A DNA stretch of 64,000 nucleotides from Phragmites australis (Eukaryota > Streptophyta > Magnoliopsida > Poales > Poaceae). A model generated the notes under the pieces. It did no database searches and was not told the DNA's origin. It saw only the letters and a list, made by a program, of their open reading frames with translations. Made by a program: the position numbers and the translations under genes. The stretch is from assembly GCF_958298935.1 (NCBI RefSeq), contig NC_084934.1:3102501-3166500 (forward strand), read 5' to 3'. Shown one piece after another: positions 12,438 to 24,846 of the stretch (positions are counted from its first letter, which is position 1; each line of letters opens with the position of its first letter).

Positions 12438-13235
12438 CACTACTACAGAACCTATCATAAATGATGGCTTATCAGTGTCAGTCTGGCTAAAACCACCACT
12501 AATGCATCATCAGTGCCAGTTCATACTAAATTAGCATCATCAGCGCATTATTGCTAGTTTTTAATAATCATCATTGCCGGTTTATTAAAAAAACTAGCAG
12601 TAATAGTACCGCTGCTGATTTTTATTACGAACCGGCAGTGATGCGTTGGGCCGAACCCGAATTTTTGATGCATCATGGCTTTGGCACAGTGGCCTCACAT
12701 CCTGCTCTCTTATATCTTCACTAGTTTTGGTAGCCTCACGCCCAACTCTCTTATCCCTCCCCCCCCTCTCTCTCTTATTTCTCTTATCTCTCTCTCTCTC
12801 ATCTCGGTGTATCATAGGAGGGGAAGGGAAGGGCGAGTGCGTGCAGTGGCGGTAGGATCCAGGCGACCTCCATGCAGTCAAGGCAAGATCCATGTGGTGG
12901 CGTGCAGATCCAGATCGGCGGAGTCCTCCACGGCGGCGTGTGGGACCTTGGTGAGGGGCGCACGGCGGATTCCCTGACGAGGGGCATGGTAGTGAGTCCA
13001 CGACTTGTGTGGAAGAGAGGCATGGCGGGGAAGGGAAGGGCAAGCACGTGCGGCAGCTGGAGCACGCACAGTGGAGGCTAAGCATGAGCAGGGGCGATGG
13101 TCAAGCATGCGCGATGGTGGAGCATGTGTGGTGGCAGCGGCCAAGCGGACGTGGTGGTGGAGGGATCTAGATGTGCTGGTCGAGCGGCGAGATCCAGGCG
13201 TCTGTGCATGTGCTATAGGTTTTTAGTAGTTAAAT
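12438..13235 (+). mobile_element. Possible small CACTA-like element related to 9155-11593
   Basis: Starts with cactactacagaacc and carries subterminal cagtg/ccggtt motifs in both orientations (12460-12650). It shares the block gccgaaccc-gaattttt with 10420-10440 in the larger element. A degraded end (ggtttttagtagtta, 13219-13233) directly precedes the copia sequence. The interior 12660-13200 is GC-rich, with several overlapping frames on both strands, none recognised. The right end and the target duplication are not secure. Confidence 0.45.
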
Positions 13236-13236
13236 C

Positions 13237-14430
13237 TGAGGTATCTAACATGCTAGTCGATACAATTATGGAGTCTAGAGATTCCACTTTCTTTGAGAGC
13301 ATATTTCCTATGAATGATATACATAACACTTTTAGTCAAACCCTGAGATAATTCCTGAACCTATCACATAACTCGAGTATTCTGAACAATCAATTAAGCT
13401 AGTTCCTAAGGAGGATGATAGTGAAGCTTCGAGAAGGAGTAAGAGACAAAGGACAATAAGATCCTTTGGTGATGATTTCACTTTGTACCTTGTTGATGAT
13501 ACTCCCATGTTGATTTCAGAAGCTTATGCAGACTGCTGGAAGGAGGTTGTTTGTAGTGAGATGGATTCCATTCTTACCAATGGAACTTTGGAAGTCATAG
13601 ATCGACCTTATGGTTATAAACATGTAGGTTGTAAGTGAGTGCTAAAAAATGAAGCTTAGGCCTGATGTTACTATCAAAAAGTATAAGGCTCGGCTTGTGA
13701 CCAAGGGTTATACCCAAAAAGAAGGTGAAGATTCTTTGATACTTATTCACCTGTCACTAGACTGGCCACGATAAGAGTACTACTCTCCTTGGCTATCTCA
13801 CATAGTTTGCTCGTTTATCAGATAGACGTTAAGATAGTTTTCCTTGATGGAGAGTTGGATGAGGAAATCTATATGGATCAACCTGATGGGTTTATAGTAG
13901 AAGGTCAGGAGGACAAGGTATGTAAGTTGCTGAAATCTTTCTATGACCTCAAACAAGCTCCTAAGTAATGGCATGAGAAGTTTGATAGAACATTAACATC
14001 TATGGACTTTATTGTTAATGAAGCTGATAGATATGTATATGATCGCCATGGTAGGGGTGAGGGAGTTATTCTATGCCTGTATGTTGATTTCATCTTGAGT
14101 TTTAGGACAAATCTTGATATGATTAATGAGATCAAATCATATCTATCTAGAAATTTTTATATGAAAGATCTGAGAGAGGCTGATATGATCTTAAATATTA
14201 AGTTGATCAGAGGTGAGAATGGAATTACACTTTTGTAATACCATTATGTGAAAAAGATTGTGAGCCGCTGTGGCTACATAGACAACAAGATCGCTTGGAC
14301 ACCTTATGATCCTAGCTTAATACTTCAAAAGAATAAAATAATTGCTTGGGATCAACTGAGATACTCCTAGATAATTGGATCACTCATGTACCTAACTAGT
14401 GCTACATTAGCTCTATCCCACAAACCACAA
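13237..14430 (+). pseudogene. Ty1/copia pol remnant (end of integrase, RT)
   Basis: Begins in a sequence like the integrase C-terminus (MESRDSTFFESIFP) and runs into reverse transcriptase: WKEVVCSEMDSILTNGT near 13540, QIDVKIVFLDGELDEEIYMDQP near 13820-13880, and YDLKQAPK near 13940-13965. The catalytic motif is changed: at about 14080-14095 LYVDF stands where copia enzymes have YVDD, so the second aspartate is lost. Later segments include YHYVKKIVSRCGY and a decayed SLMYLTSAT at 14370-14405. Many stops and frameshifts. RNase H and LTRs are not found next to it. Confidence 0.8.
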
Positions 14431-15429
14431 ACCACATATAAGGGCAAGATGCACTTTCAATCTGCCCTATTTTGGTAATTGACGACAATTGCCCTATTGT
14501 GATGTTAGTAGAAACCAACATATGTATATAGTAAACTTCCCCATAATCTATGTATGTGTGAATGAATCTTGAATATCATTGCATATATTGTATATCTCAA
14601 ATTTTGCTCCTTTAAACATATGAAGCAAGCATGACAAAATATATATCAAAATGAATATGCTCATGCAAAGCAAAACTCCCCAATTGACATCCCCTTTTTT
14701 TTTTAAACAAACCATCTATTACAAAATCTCCCCCATAAGCAAAGCCCTCTTACAAAATATAACATCTGGTCTAAATTCTCCCCTAATTGACATCAATGCT
14801 AAAATGGAATCATCAAAATGAATTATCCCCCAATTGATGTCAAATTGACAAGAATCATGAGGGACTTGCTAAAAGAGAAATTTCCCAAAATCTTTTGATT
14901 GTCAACAAAATTCTCTCCGAGGCACATTAGCTCTGTCCCACAAAGGAATCATCGAAAGCTAGTGCAAGACCATGTATAGTGTAACTCCTCATGATATGTG
15001 CATTTCTCAGAATTTGAGTTAAACCAAATACACTTATCCAATTATGAACTATATGAGGAGAACAAGATATGCAATAGGTCAAAGGGGTTCAAATTGATGC
15101 CAAATGAGATTTCACAAAAGAATAGCAATAGAAGGAAATGCCAATTGAGATAGATGCCAATTGAAACAAATTCAATTTGAAGATGAGTCAAGCATGAGTC
15201 CGAGATTAGGCACAAAATTGGACATAGAAAAATAGTTGATTATAATGAATATCTCGTTTAGTACAAAGTGTTAACACCTCATAAGCATACATGTTCAACA
15301 AGGCCAAACAAACCGGACTAAAAACCTTAAGCAAAAGATTTTGTGATTTTCATCAATATTGCATTTAGGAACAACTCAAGAATTTGATATGGATTTTTTT
15401 ACATATTTAGGATTAAACGGATCATAAAT

Positions 15430-15800
15430 ATGAATCTAAATTGAGTTTGTCATTGAATTGGTACCCGGTACGGCCCCGATAGCTAAAAGGCCATATATAA
15501 TGTCTGCTAATGACCTAGTTGAGTTAAAGAAGCAAATCCAAGAACAGTTAGGTAAAGGTTTTATTAGACCAAGTGTGTCACCTTCGGGACCCCAGTTTTT
15601 TTCGTGGATAAGAAGATGGTACTCGAATAATGTGTGTAGACTACAGAGCACTCAATGATGTGACCATTAAGAACAAGTACCCATTACTCCGGATTGAGGA
15701 TTTGTTTGATTGGATGAGAGGAGTCCGAGTGTTCTCCAAGATTGATCTAAGGTTTGGATATTAAGAACAAGTACCCATTACTCCGGATTGAGGATTTGTT
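15430..15800 (+). pseudogene. Ty3/gypsy RT fragment with internal duplication
   Basis: Encodes the start of a chromovirus-type reverse transcriptase: [14 protein letters not shown], then [20 protein letters not shown], and after a frameshift near 15600 the [14 protein letters not shown] and FSKIDLR blocks. It stops inside RT at about 15755. A 41-bp segment (15666-15706) is repeated exactly at 15760-15800. The sequence then passes directly into LTR-like DNA. Confidence 0.8.
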
Positions 15801-17226
15801 ATTTTGTTTTTTTACTGTTCTTAGTGTGTTTCATTTGTGTGCTTTGCCAGTAATTGTACGATTAGATGACAACATCCCGGATCAGTTTGAGGAACGACAT
15901 GACCAGGAGCTAGAGTTTACTGAGTAGCTGCAAGGAGAAGGCAAGTGTCCTTGATCATCTCGAAGCTATGTTTTAAATGTTTTGTTTTACAAAATTGCAT
16001 GCAATATCTGTCAACTTGATGGGTAGTCACCTGTGTTAGGGTTTACCTAGTTCTTCCTTTACATTCCTTGAAGCCTAAGCGGTAGTTGATATGAGTCTCT
16101 TGGGTACAATTGCTTAGCCATGCTTTTGGAATGCTGGGGAAGTGTCATATACATGTTTAGTGGACATATGCAATGGTGATGATGAACTTGTTTTAGTAAC
16201 ATGGAACCCTAGGACTTGGGCAAGGAGTTGGTCTGATAATGGTAGTTCATGTGGTGGGCTTGTAGATACATTTCAAGAAAAGTTGTTAGGTTTTGTTGGT
16301 TATTTCCATGTTGGATAGTCTTTGCCCAAGTGTCACATATAAGAATGGATTCATAGAGCGACAATCCAAGAAATACCGTACCAAACACGAGACCGATATG
16401 AGTAAGGCTTAGCATATCAGTTAGACACCTAGCTGGCATTCGTTGGAGTACCAGGACCTAAGTGATTGTCCATGCTTCATAGTGATTCTCCTGGTGGCAT
16501 ACCACTGGCTTGTGTTAATTGCCTTGCAAACACGGCAATATGGGTATCACAACATGTGGCTAAAAGTTGCACAATCTCTACAGAATGTAAAACGTTATAA
16601 CAGTCATGCCCATGTTTATGGGAGACTTGGATCCTCACATGAATAGTTGGTTATGGTAATAGTTTGGCTATAGGTTGGTGGTTCGGGTGATGGTTGGATG
16701 GTTATGGTTTGTAAGGTGGTTAGCCTTCGGTAACGTCTAGTTGTTGGGTTGTATTCACTTAATAACTGCTTAATGCTTTTTGAATTACATTACTGTTTTC
16801 TTTACTCGTATTTATGCAAATATACCATGTGTTAGTCTATTCTTGTTGTAAGCCTACATAGCATTATCTTTCTCACACTTGCTGAGTACTCCATGTTCTC
16901 ACCCTTGCTATCTCTCACAATACATATATTTCTTAGTGGAATACGTTGAAAACTTTCAAGACGACGATCTGGTGTACTAGGAGCATGTCTTTTGGTTGGT
17001 GCCTATGGAGTTGCTTGGTTGCCAATGCTTCTGTTCCGTTGCCGTCGTTTAATTGCTATCGTTTAGCTAATAGGTTGTTTAGGTGAAGTCTTTAATGTAA
17101 GAATTAAATGGTTGTAAGTTAAAAGTATTACTTTTGTTACTTCACCTGTGATGTCCTTATATGTGTTGAACTTCCTGAGCACAAATAAGCCGTACTTGGT
17201 TTTGTTTGTTAAAATAGGGTGTGACA
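15800..17226 (+). repeat. Gypsy LTR fragment, 3' part
   Basis: Shares ordered landmarks with 31380-32600: gaaggcaag-gt-ttgatca, a Cys-free stretch with gttagg-tttacc, and cttgctgagtac followed by ctca-c-cttgct. It ends at aaaatagggtgtgaca, the usual gtgtgaca end of long gypsy LTRs of this kind, exactly where the SIRE-like gag resumes. The 5' part of the LTR is missing. Probably part of the insertion that split the SIRE-like element. Confidence 0.55.
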
Positions 17227-18960
17227 TTTTCTTCTTTCTTGCTCATCTTCTTTTCTACTTTCTTCAAAAGGCAATCTCTCGCATGGTGGCCCTCTTGAAG
17301 CAAGTGATGGGATCCTTGATCTTCTTTTGATTTTGCACCTTGATCTTAACATTATTGGACTTGTTTTTCTTGTTGGAATTGACTCCAAGTCCACTTTTAT
17401 TTCTTGAATGCACTTGATCCTTGAGCTTCTTACCTTTCTTTACTATCAATATTACAAGCAACATTACGGAAAATATTAGATTCAAAGCAACAAGGATTAG
17501 TAGGTAATTCATCATTGAATACATAATTGACATAAAATCAATTGCTAGAACTAACACATGTGACATTTACATTAGGCAAAGAAAATATGCTAATGTCCAC
17601 ATGAGGTTCATAGGAATTTACCGAGATGACCACTACCTCATGAGCTATTTCTAGCATGGCATGGGAATCTACGAGATCTTCATTAGTGCACAAAAGCTTC
17701 TCATGATTTTCTTGTCGGCTCACATGCTTTCTAGTAGGCCTTTTAAGTTGAGCCCTTAGCTCAACATTTTCTTTCTCCAAAGATGCTACATAAGAATTAG
17801 AGTTAGTAGCATAAGCATCATCAATAGGAGAAATAGTGGATTTATCCTTAGATAAAACATTGCAATTAGGACATGATTTTTCCAAATCCCTAGAGGCATA
17901 GCATCTAATTTATCAATCAAAGAAATATGCTTAACTTTATGATCCCCATAAAGGTTAAAAGATAAAGAACTGCTTCTTGAAGTTCTTCATATTTCACATT
18001 TAAAGCTTTAAGTTCCTCAATTTTATTGATGAGGAATTCCTCTTGCCTCTCAAGGCTATCTTCTAAGCCTTCCATGGCGATCAGCTTGATCATTTTACAC
18101 ATATCCTTTTTTCTCAAATGATCAAACTCAAGTCCGTCAATGGCACTATCACTATCATCCTCACTTATCGGTTTCTTTTTACCTTTTTCCATAAGGTTCA
18201 TGTGAGCATTGAAATGAGGAGATGAACATCTTGGAGAGGTGGATGCTTCACTTCCAAGTTGAGGAAAATCAATGCTATAGTGTCCATGTTGGTGCCAAGT
18301 ATAAAACACATTGTTTGTCCTTGATCTTCTTTTCCTAGATGAAGCTTTCTTATTGATATTTTTTGAGCTTCTCCATCTAGGTTTTGTCTCTCATAAACTT
18401 CTATTTCTTTCAAAATGTTAGTCCCACAAGTAATAGTGGAAATAGATGCATCGCTATGAGAACAACGAACCATATTATTGTGATGAATAGACATTTTAGC
18501 ACTAGATGATATGCAATGGTTGACAACACAAATGGATATAGAATTTTTACTAGTAGAGTTGTCAAAGTCCAATGGAAGTTTTGGACACTTACTAATCCTA
18601 CTCACAATATCATTACCTTGCTCAGATGACGTCCTCTTGGACAAGGGAGGAAGTCATTTGGTGCACTTCATGACGTGATGATGAAGTAGAACATTTCTCA
18701 AATGACGTCTTCAGAAGAAGTTCTTCTCCATCACACCTGTACTTGTTATATCTTTCTTTGAGAGTAGTCTAGATGAGATGGGCGTCCTCAAGTGGCATGA
18801 TGGATTCAACCACATCTATACTCAAAGTATTAAATAAAGCATTAGTAGCTTAAGCAATGAGATGTAGATATTTATCTTCCTCTTCGGGTGTTAGAAAGAT
18901 GTCACTAGGAGGAGAAATGCTTACATCTACAACTCGCTCTATTTGAGGATCCATGGACCT
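17227..18960 (-). pseudogene. SIRE-like gag remnant
   Basis: Minus-strand frames: 18644-18198 and 18309-17917 (with an acidic EDDSDS stretch and a coiled-coil-like EEFLINKIEELKALNVKYEE), and 17885-17538 with LEKENVELRAQL and DSHAMLEIAHEVVV, a signature of copia gag C-terminal regions in grasses. A decayed CCHC knuckle (CFKRATMREIAF) follows at about 17270-17300. Frames are broken by stops and shifts. The product would have been a nucleocapsid-type structural protein of the element. Confidence 0.7.
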
Positions 18961-19091
18961 AAAAATTAATAGCATGAGAGTACTCCACTCAAAATAATTA
19001 GCGTCATCTAATAGGAGTGGTTTTTTTTTTGCACAAATCCACTAGTTAACATCTTTACTCTCTAGGCGGTGAAGCCCTAAAAGAGAGGCTT

Positions 19092-19104
19092 GGCTCTGAT
19101 ACCA
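19092..19104 (-). other. Primer-binding site of the SIRE-like element
   Basis: Reads tggtatcagagcc on the minus strand, complementary to initiator Met-tRNA, two bases inside the LTR end (cctttca). It fixes the element's orientation. Confidence 0.8.
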
Positions 19105-19106
19105 AT

Positions 19107-21413
19107 TGAAAGGACAACAATGTCGCATAGAGGGGGGGGGAGTGAATAGGCTTTTTTACAAAAAAATTGTCCCATTTTACCATTGGTCTAAACTTGCAGC
19201 AGAAAAACAAGTTAAAATCCTAAATATGCTAGACTCAACTAGTGCACGATCACCATAAATAAGTGTAAAAGTTATAATTATAGGGTGACAAAGATTATTC
19301 AAAACTAGCAAAAGATATGTAAGAAAAGTCTAGTTGAAAATCCTGAAAACATTGTTCACCAAAGGCTCCGGGTTGACCTTGATACTCCAGGTTTAGATCT
19401 GATTATACAGAATTCAGACCTTTCGGGTTAAATCTAGAACTTCTAGAGTCAATAGAGAATGAAATCAAAACTGAAATTAAAGGACGCCTAAGAAGTTCTA
19501 GCTCAAACCGAATGAAATCATTTGTTATAAATGATGATTCCAAGTAGATCAGCGGAGAACCCACAATCAATTTCATATGAGCAAGTAGATCAAGAAATAT
19601 GAATAAATATTGAGCAAGAACTCAAGAACAAGGAAACAAGAGAGGAGACACAAGATTTCTTTCCCGAAGTTCGAACACCTCCTCTAGAGGTTCCTATGTC
19701 TCCATTGAAGGACTTGGTCACACTTAAGCTAGGTCTCTCTCAACCCATTTCCTCTCCATGCTCCGTCACACTTGAGCTTGGCTTCCACTCTTGATTTCTT
19801 CCCTTGCGGAGGTGAGATTGAAACCTTTACAAACTTTCCACAGCACACCACAATCTTGGGTGCTCGCTGACGTCACTTTGCCGCCTAAGGGATTGAACCC
19901 CCAAGAGTAACAAACGCTTTGCGAACTTCTTGCCGATGAACTCGAGTTCTCAAGATGGGAGATATGCTCACTTGCACTCAAATTTGCAATCTCTCAACCC
20001 AACTCACTTTTCTTCTCAAATCACACACTAGATTGGAGTGAGGTGAAGTTCTTTTAGCTCTAGAATATTTTTCTTTCATGCCCAAGCAGTAGCAAACAAG
20101 GGTGGGGTGAGGAGGTATTTATACCCTTCCCCCAAAAAATAGCCATTACACAGCTTTTCTAGCCTAACTCGTATACTCCAGATTCAACTCGGATACTCTG
20201 GATAAAACATTTAGAGCTTAATCGACCCTCCCTGCTTGGAGCAAAGTTCGGAGACTCCGATCACCCAGAATATTTGGGTCAACCCAGAACATTCTGATAA
20301 AACACTTAGGCCCTAACAGACCACCCAACTAGGAGCTAAACCCAGAGGTTGTGGCCAACCCGGAGTATCCGGGTCAGCCCGGAGTGTCCGAGTTTAGCAT
20401 AGTTGACCTTTTGAAAATGGCGATAACTTCTGATCTCGAAGTCTGATTTCAATGATTTTGGACTCTACGGAAAGCTTATTTAGAGGAATACATATCCCAA
20501 CTAAATTCATAATGCCAAACACATTTGATCAAACTAGGAACACTCCAAAACCCAATTCAGATACTTCCACACTTTCCGCACTGGATTCCTAAAGTGAACT
20601 CTCACTTTGGTTTGATTAGAAACTCTTGAGCACTAAGACACGACAAATAGAACTACGTTGCATCCCTCTTAAAAGTGCGGCACACCTATACTCAAATTCA
20701 AATATAAAACTCGTTTGAACCAATTTGAGCTTTTGAATAACTTCAAGTACCGCTTCTTTATTTCAAAACTTGAGGGTTGCCAACTTTATATTGTATTCAC
20801 TCGATTTCTTCTTGATTATTCATGTGATTGATGCGAATCACCCATAGCTTCCCATGGCCTTGCACAGTTTTGGCACAAACCCTTCACTCGTTCTTCATCA
20901 CCATCTTGGTCCTACAGTGTCAAGCCATTTGCTTGCCCTTCATCACTGGATGATCCATCGTAGTTGAGTCTTGCTTGCCCTTCACCATCTTGCCATAGAA
21001 AACTATTTTGTATCCGACATCTTCAATAAATTCACTTTATCATATATGGAGTCTAATCTTGTTCTTTACTCTTGGCATATAGAATATCTCAATTCAACTC
21101 ATGCCTTCTTAAGGAATCTAACCCCAACTCACTCTCAAGCACAAAGCACATGGGTTAGTCCATTAAAACTCAATTCACAACTTTATACCTTTAGTTACTT
21201 AGTCTCCACAAGTGACTTAGCCTTAATGTTTATTGTCAATCTTCTTGGAGCTTCTCCTTCCAAGCATCACCTAGAGCTCATTCATCTTTATGCATATCTC
21301 TCCTCCATGCATCACCTATGGAACAACCTAATAACAATTTTTCAACAGCATTGTTAGTCCATAGGTATTGTCATTAATTACCAAAACCAAACAAAGGGCT
21401 AGATGCACTTACA
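19107..21413 (-). repeat. 5' LTR of the SIRE-like element
   Basis: About 2.3 kb, bounded on the minus strand by TGTAAGTGCATCTAGCCC and cctttca. No coding sequence. It contains several gactccgg/ggagtatccggg-like words (19380-19400, 20170-20400) in both orientations, similar in style to the palindromic ccggatnatccgg motifs of the 38389-44544 LTRs. Confidence 0.65.
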
Positions 21414-23930
21414 ATTTCTAGCATAGCCCTTCCTATGTAGGTCAACATATCAAGCTTGTATGATTTGGTCATTTCTTTTATGACTCTAGCTTTCTCCCTG
21501 ATACTCTTCCCCTTGATCTCTATGGCATCCTTCCTCAACATCATGACCAAGTTGGGCTGGGAAATTCATTGCAGATTAAGAAATCTGATTGGTAACTTCA
21601 TCTTTTCTGCATCGTTAAATTGCATTATATAGATAAGTTACTAGTAATTAGCTACTAAAGCATATATAGCTAGATATATGAACATCAGGGTTGGTTAGAG
21701 GCACTTACAGGCACCACACGCTTATGACATTGACGTTGAGTCTATTGCAGCGGAACAAAACATGCATGTCCTTAAAATCCACCATGAGATAGGAGTTTCC
21801 ACTTAGAAAATGTTAGTGAAAACATAAGGAGTGATTAGTGAGAACCCCATGTGACATGCCCTCATGTATCATTCGTGGAATCTCCTCATCTCCCATGGAC
21901 CATCTTGGACTTGAAACATGGGTAGAAATGGCTTGCCATTCTGAGAAGTCTTAGGAACATCAGGTGTAGGCAAGAAATCCATCTGAGGGGTACTCATTGT
22001 TTTGCTGGTCTCTTTTCTGACATCGCCCTTCGCTAGAGATTCCTAAGAGGATGATACCTTTGATTTGGAGGAAAAAATCCACCTCTTCACCGGAGATGTT
22101 AGAGTCTTTTCGTATGGGGTAACCATGAAATGGACTCTTTGATGCTCAGGTGAAGGTGCTGTTGTCACAGACGGTGAAGCATGAGGCGAAGATGCCTAAG
22201 AAAGCAAAGGTGTTGGATGCTCAGGCAAAGGTGACAGATGCGAAGATGATGCTAGGCACAGGGGTGAAGGTACCGAAGGCGCAAAGGATAGGGGAGGGGG
22301 CAAAGGTGATGGATGTTAAGGCGAAGGTGTTGGATGTGGAGATGATGCTGGGCGTGGGAGCAAAGGTGCCAGAGGTGGAGAGTCCTACCGCATGGATGTA
22401 GGTGCTAGAGGCGAAGAGGTTGGGTGCAGAGGCAGAGATGCTGGGCGCAGGGGCAGCCATGATGTTGGTGATTTTGACTGCTAATGGCTGAAGATGATAC
22501 CCCGTCTGAGCCATAGAATGAAGTTGCCAATAGCCTCATCGATAATCTTGACACCCTTAGGTGTGCTGAATATCTAGCTTGTACTTCATGAAAAGTGGCT
22601 GTACTCAATCCACTTGTGCCTTGGCGTAACCAGCCAGAATGTCTTGATTATGAAACACACGGTTTGGAATGGCATGGTTCGTGCCAACCTTGACAGTGAA
22701 GTCTCCTATGATGACCGGAACATGTAGTATTCAAGGGGTAGCCTCTGTGATATCATCCACAAGATATCTTAGGTTATCGACATGCATGGACCCGACGCTA
22801 CTCCAAAACCTAGGTCTGTTTGGTTGTTCTGTCATCATTAATGCCACCCTTTCCTTCTTATTTTCATTCCACATTTTCATGAATTGGTCCCTAACATGTT
22901 CTTCTACCTTTTCTGCTAGGGTCTTCTTGTATCTATTATGGGTCTTGTACTAGCCTACGACTTCTAGAAACCCAAGCTTCCAACCCATTTTGGTTTTGAT
23001 GCCTCGGGTGTGACCCAGGTGTTCCTTGTTCCCTAGGGCCTTGGTAAAGAGGTCATGCTCCCTATCAGGCTCTAAACACCCTTCACTAGTGATCTGTGTT
23101 ATGGTTTGGGTTACTTCCATGGTCTCAGAGATTTTGAAGGCTAAGTCCCCATCCTCAGTTCATTCTGACCGAGCATAGACCCAGTTACTGCTTCGCTCAT
23201 TACAATTTTCCAATGGTTTACGTTTCCCAACCTAGGAAGCCTCTTCTTCTTGTCTCCTCCATTTTGTAATTTTGAGGGCATACTCAACCGTGCCTAGGTG
23301 ATGGTGGTACTTGTTATTCTTTACAAGTTTCTTGAATGATTCACTCAATTTGATGGATTCAGGTGTGGTCTTCTACAGAACAAACTCCGCTCACTAGCTT
23401 GGCGTAATTTATTTTCCATACTTATTGAATGGTACCATGTTCTTCTTTACAAGGTCCTTATTCAGCTCATTCTTCCATCCCAGAAAGCTTTTTCCCGTAG
23501 TTTTCAACGCATTCTATTTGGCGGCTTCCATTGTTCTTGAGGGGAATCAAATGGTTCTCTGCAATGTTGCCCATAGAAACTCCTTCGTTTCATCCGGCAC
23601 CAACCGCTAATCAGTTATTGTGATTGAGATGTACTCCTTGACAAGAAATACACAATTGTTGTGGAATTTGGCACATACTTCATGAGGTGCAACAGGAATC
23701 CCTTCAACACTGACTTGCATTATTGTATAAGTGCTGGACGGCAACTTGTTTCTGCTTTACTCGCACCGTCTTCGTTTCAGTGTACCCCCAGAGGAACCTG
23801 AAGTTTTGGGCACAGAGGGAGCGAAAGGTTGTGGCGCAGATAATTGATGTGAAGATCTTTGCACCCTCTAGAGAGAAAACAAGGGGACTTGACATAAATA
23901 AAAAATATTTTTTCATTTATAAAGTATAAA
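21414..23930 (-). pseudogene. En/Spm (Ptta-type) CACTA transposase remnant
   Basis: A long minus-strand reading frame with scattered stops. Between about 23730 and 22840 it matches the plan of plant transposases of the Ptta/En/Spm group (Transposase_24): a VPDETKEFLWATL block, then KSFLGWKNELNKD, KYHHHLGTVEYALKITKW, and near 22850-22900 EHVRDQFMKMWNENKKER. The segment 22150-22450 encodes an Ala/Ser/Thr/Pro-rich low-complexity spacer from degenerate repeats. At 21414-21570 another open stretch with IKGKSIREKARVIKEMTKSY ends at the SIRE-like LTR, so that element probably inserted here. Termini of the parent element were not identified. Confidence 0.65.
22150..22460 (+). repeat. Degenerate GC-rich short-unit repeat
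   Basis: Irregular repetition of aaggtg-tggatg-gaagatgatgctgggc-like words, with units of roughly 30-40 bp. In the minus-strand transposase frame it encodes an Ala/Ser/Thr/Pro-rich linker, so the repetition may be a coding low-complexity region rather than a satellite. Confidence 0.6.
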
Positions 23931-24737
23931 ATGCACTGACTCATTTCAATACCTCTTCAGTAGGATCATAGTTGGGTCTACTTTTCTGACGTTGGCTCTC
24001 CCGCTTGCATAGGACAAGGCTTGGGCTATGCCACGAGAGCTACCTTTTGCTGCTATCGGATGAGGACGACAGGTGCGGGTTTAGGCTTCTATCCGACCTC
24101 CTGCATGCATCGCCCTATCTTGTGTTGGAACACCCTGTAGTGTGAGCATCCTCTGTGATTGTGTTTTCTTAGGGGGTGCATGTCCTCTTCTGCCTATGGT
24201 ACTTAATCGACCAATAGATTATTGTTTGCCTAGAAAATAACGCAGAGGATAGGTCACTGAAATTATATCTCCGATGCTCACTAAACAAGAAAGTAATATG
24301 AGTAACACCATCACCATCATTGCAATACATTTTCTTCCCATGTAGAGGTTGAGTGTGTAATTGGCAAGTTCCTGATGTCTTTGTTTATTTTTGTCTCTTC
24401 TAATATATCTCGGTATCTCTCCTTCCCTCAGTTCAAAAAAGTTCCTGATACTAACTCTAATATACCTATGGGAGTGATGGAGTGTGACTTAAAGTACTAT
24501 AGACCGATATCAACAAGGTTCTTCTAGAACTCGAGATGTGCATTAGAAGATATCCAGGAGCTGGAGCAAAGCATCCATGGTAGACTGAGTGCAGGAATCA
24601 TACATAAATGGTGAGGGACTGAAATTTAGGTAGCGGAGTGGAGTAGTTTGGAGGAGTTCATATATGCAGTTCAATACTTCGATGGTGAAGATATTAACTG
24701 GAGCGGAGGTAGGGGAGCCTGGTTTCTTTTTTACATG

Positions 24738-24846
24738 CCAATATACTCATTGTAGACAATTAGATGGCAGCGAGTATACTCAGTGTTAACAATTAGATGG
24801 GCAGCGAGTATACTCAATGGTGTCAATTAGATGGCCAGCGAGTGTA
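24738..24846 (+). repeat. 34-bp tandem repeat, interrupted by a CACTA element
   Basis: Units begin cagcgagta-tactca and end aattagatgg. Copies are at 24738-24767 (partial), 24768-24801, 24802-24835 and 24836-24846. The last unit continues beyond the CACTA insertion at 26073 (gtactcagtgtttctaaca). Confidence 0.8.

Larger units (their letters stand above)
14443..21413 (-). mobile_element. SIRE-like copia element, gag-only, interrupted by gypsy debris
   Basis: Read on the minus strand: 5' LTR 21413-19107, Met-tRNA primer-binding site 19104-19092, gag from about 18960 to 17227, then foreign gypsy sequence (17226-15430), a non-coding 3' tail (about 15430-14462), and the first bases of a 3' LTR (TGAAAGTGCATCTTGCCC, 14460-14443). 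These match the 5' LTR start (TGTAAGTGCATCTAGCCC). The 3' tail has the ggggga-rich runs usual before the 3' LTR in this group. No pol domain of this element is visible, so it was non-autonomous or lost pol. The 3' LTR is almost entirely missing, ending against the copia pol remnant. Confidence 0.65.
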
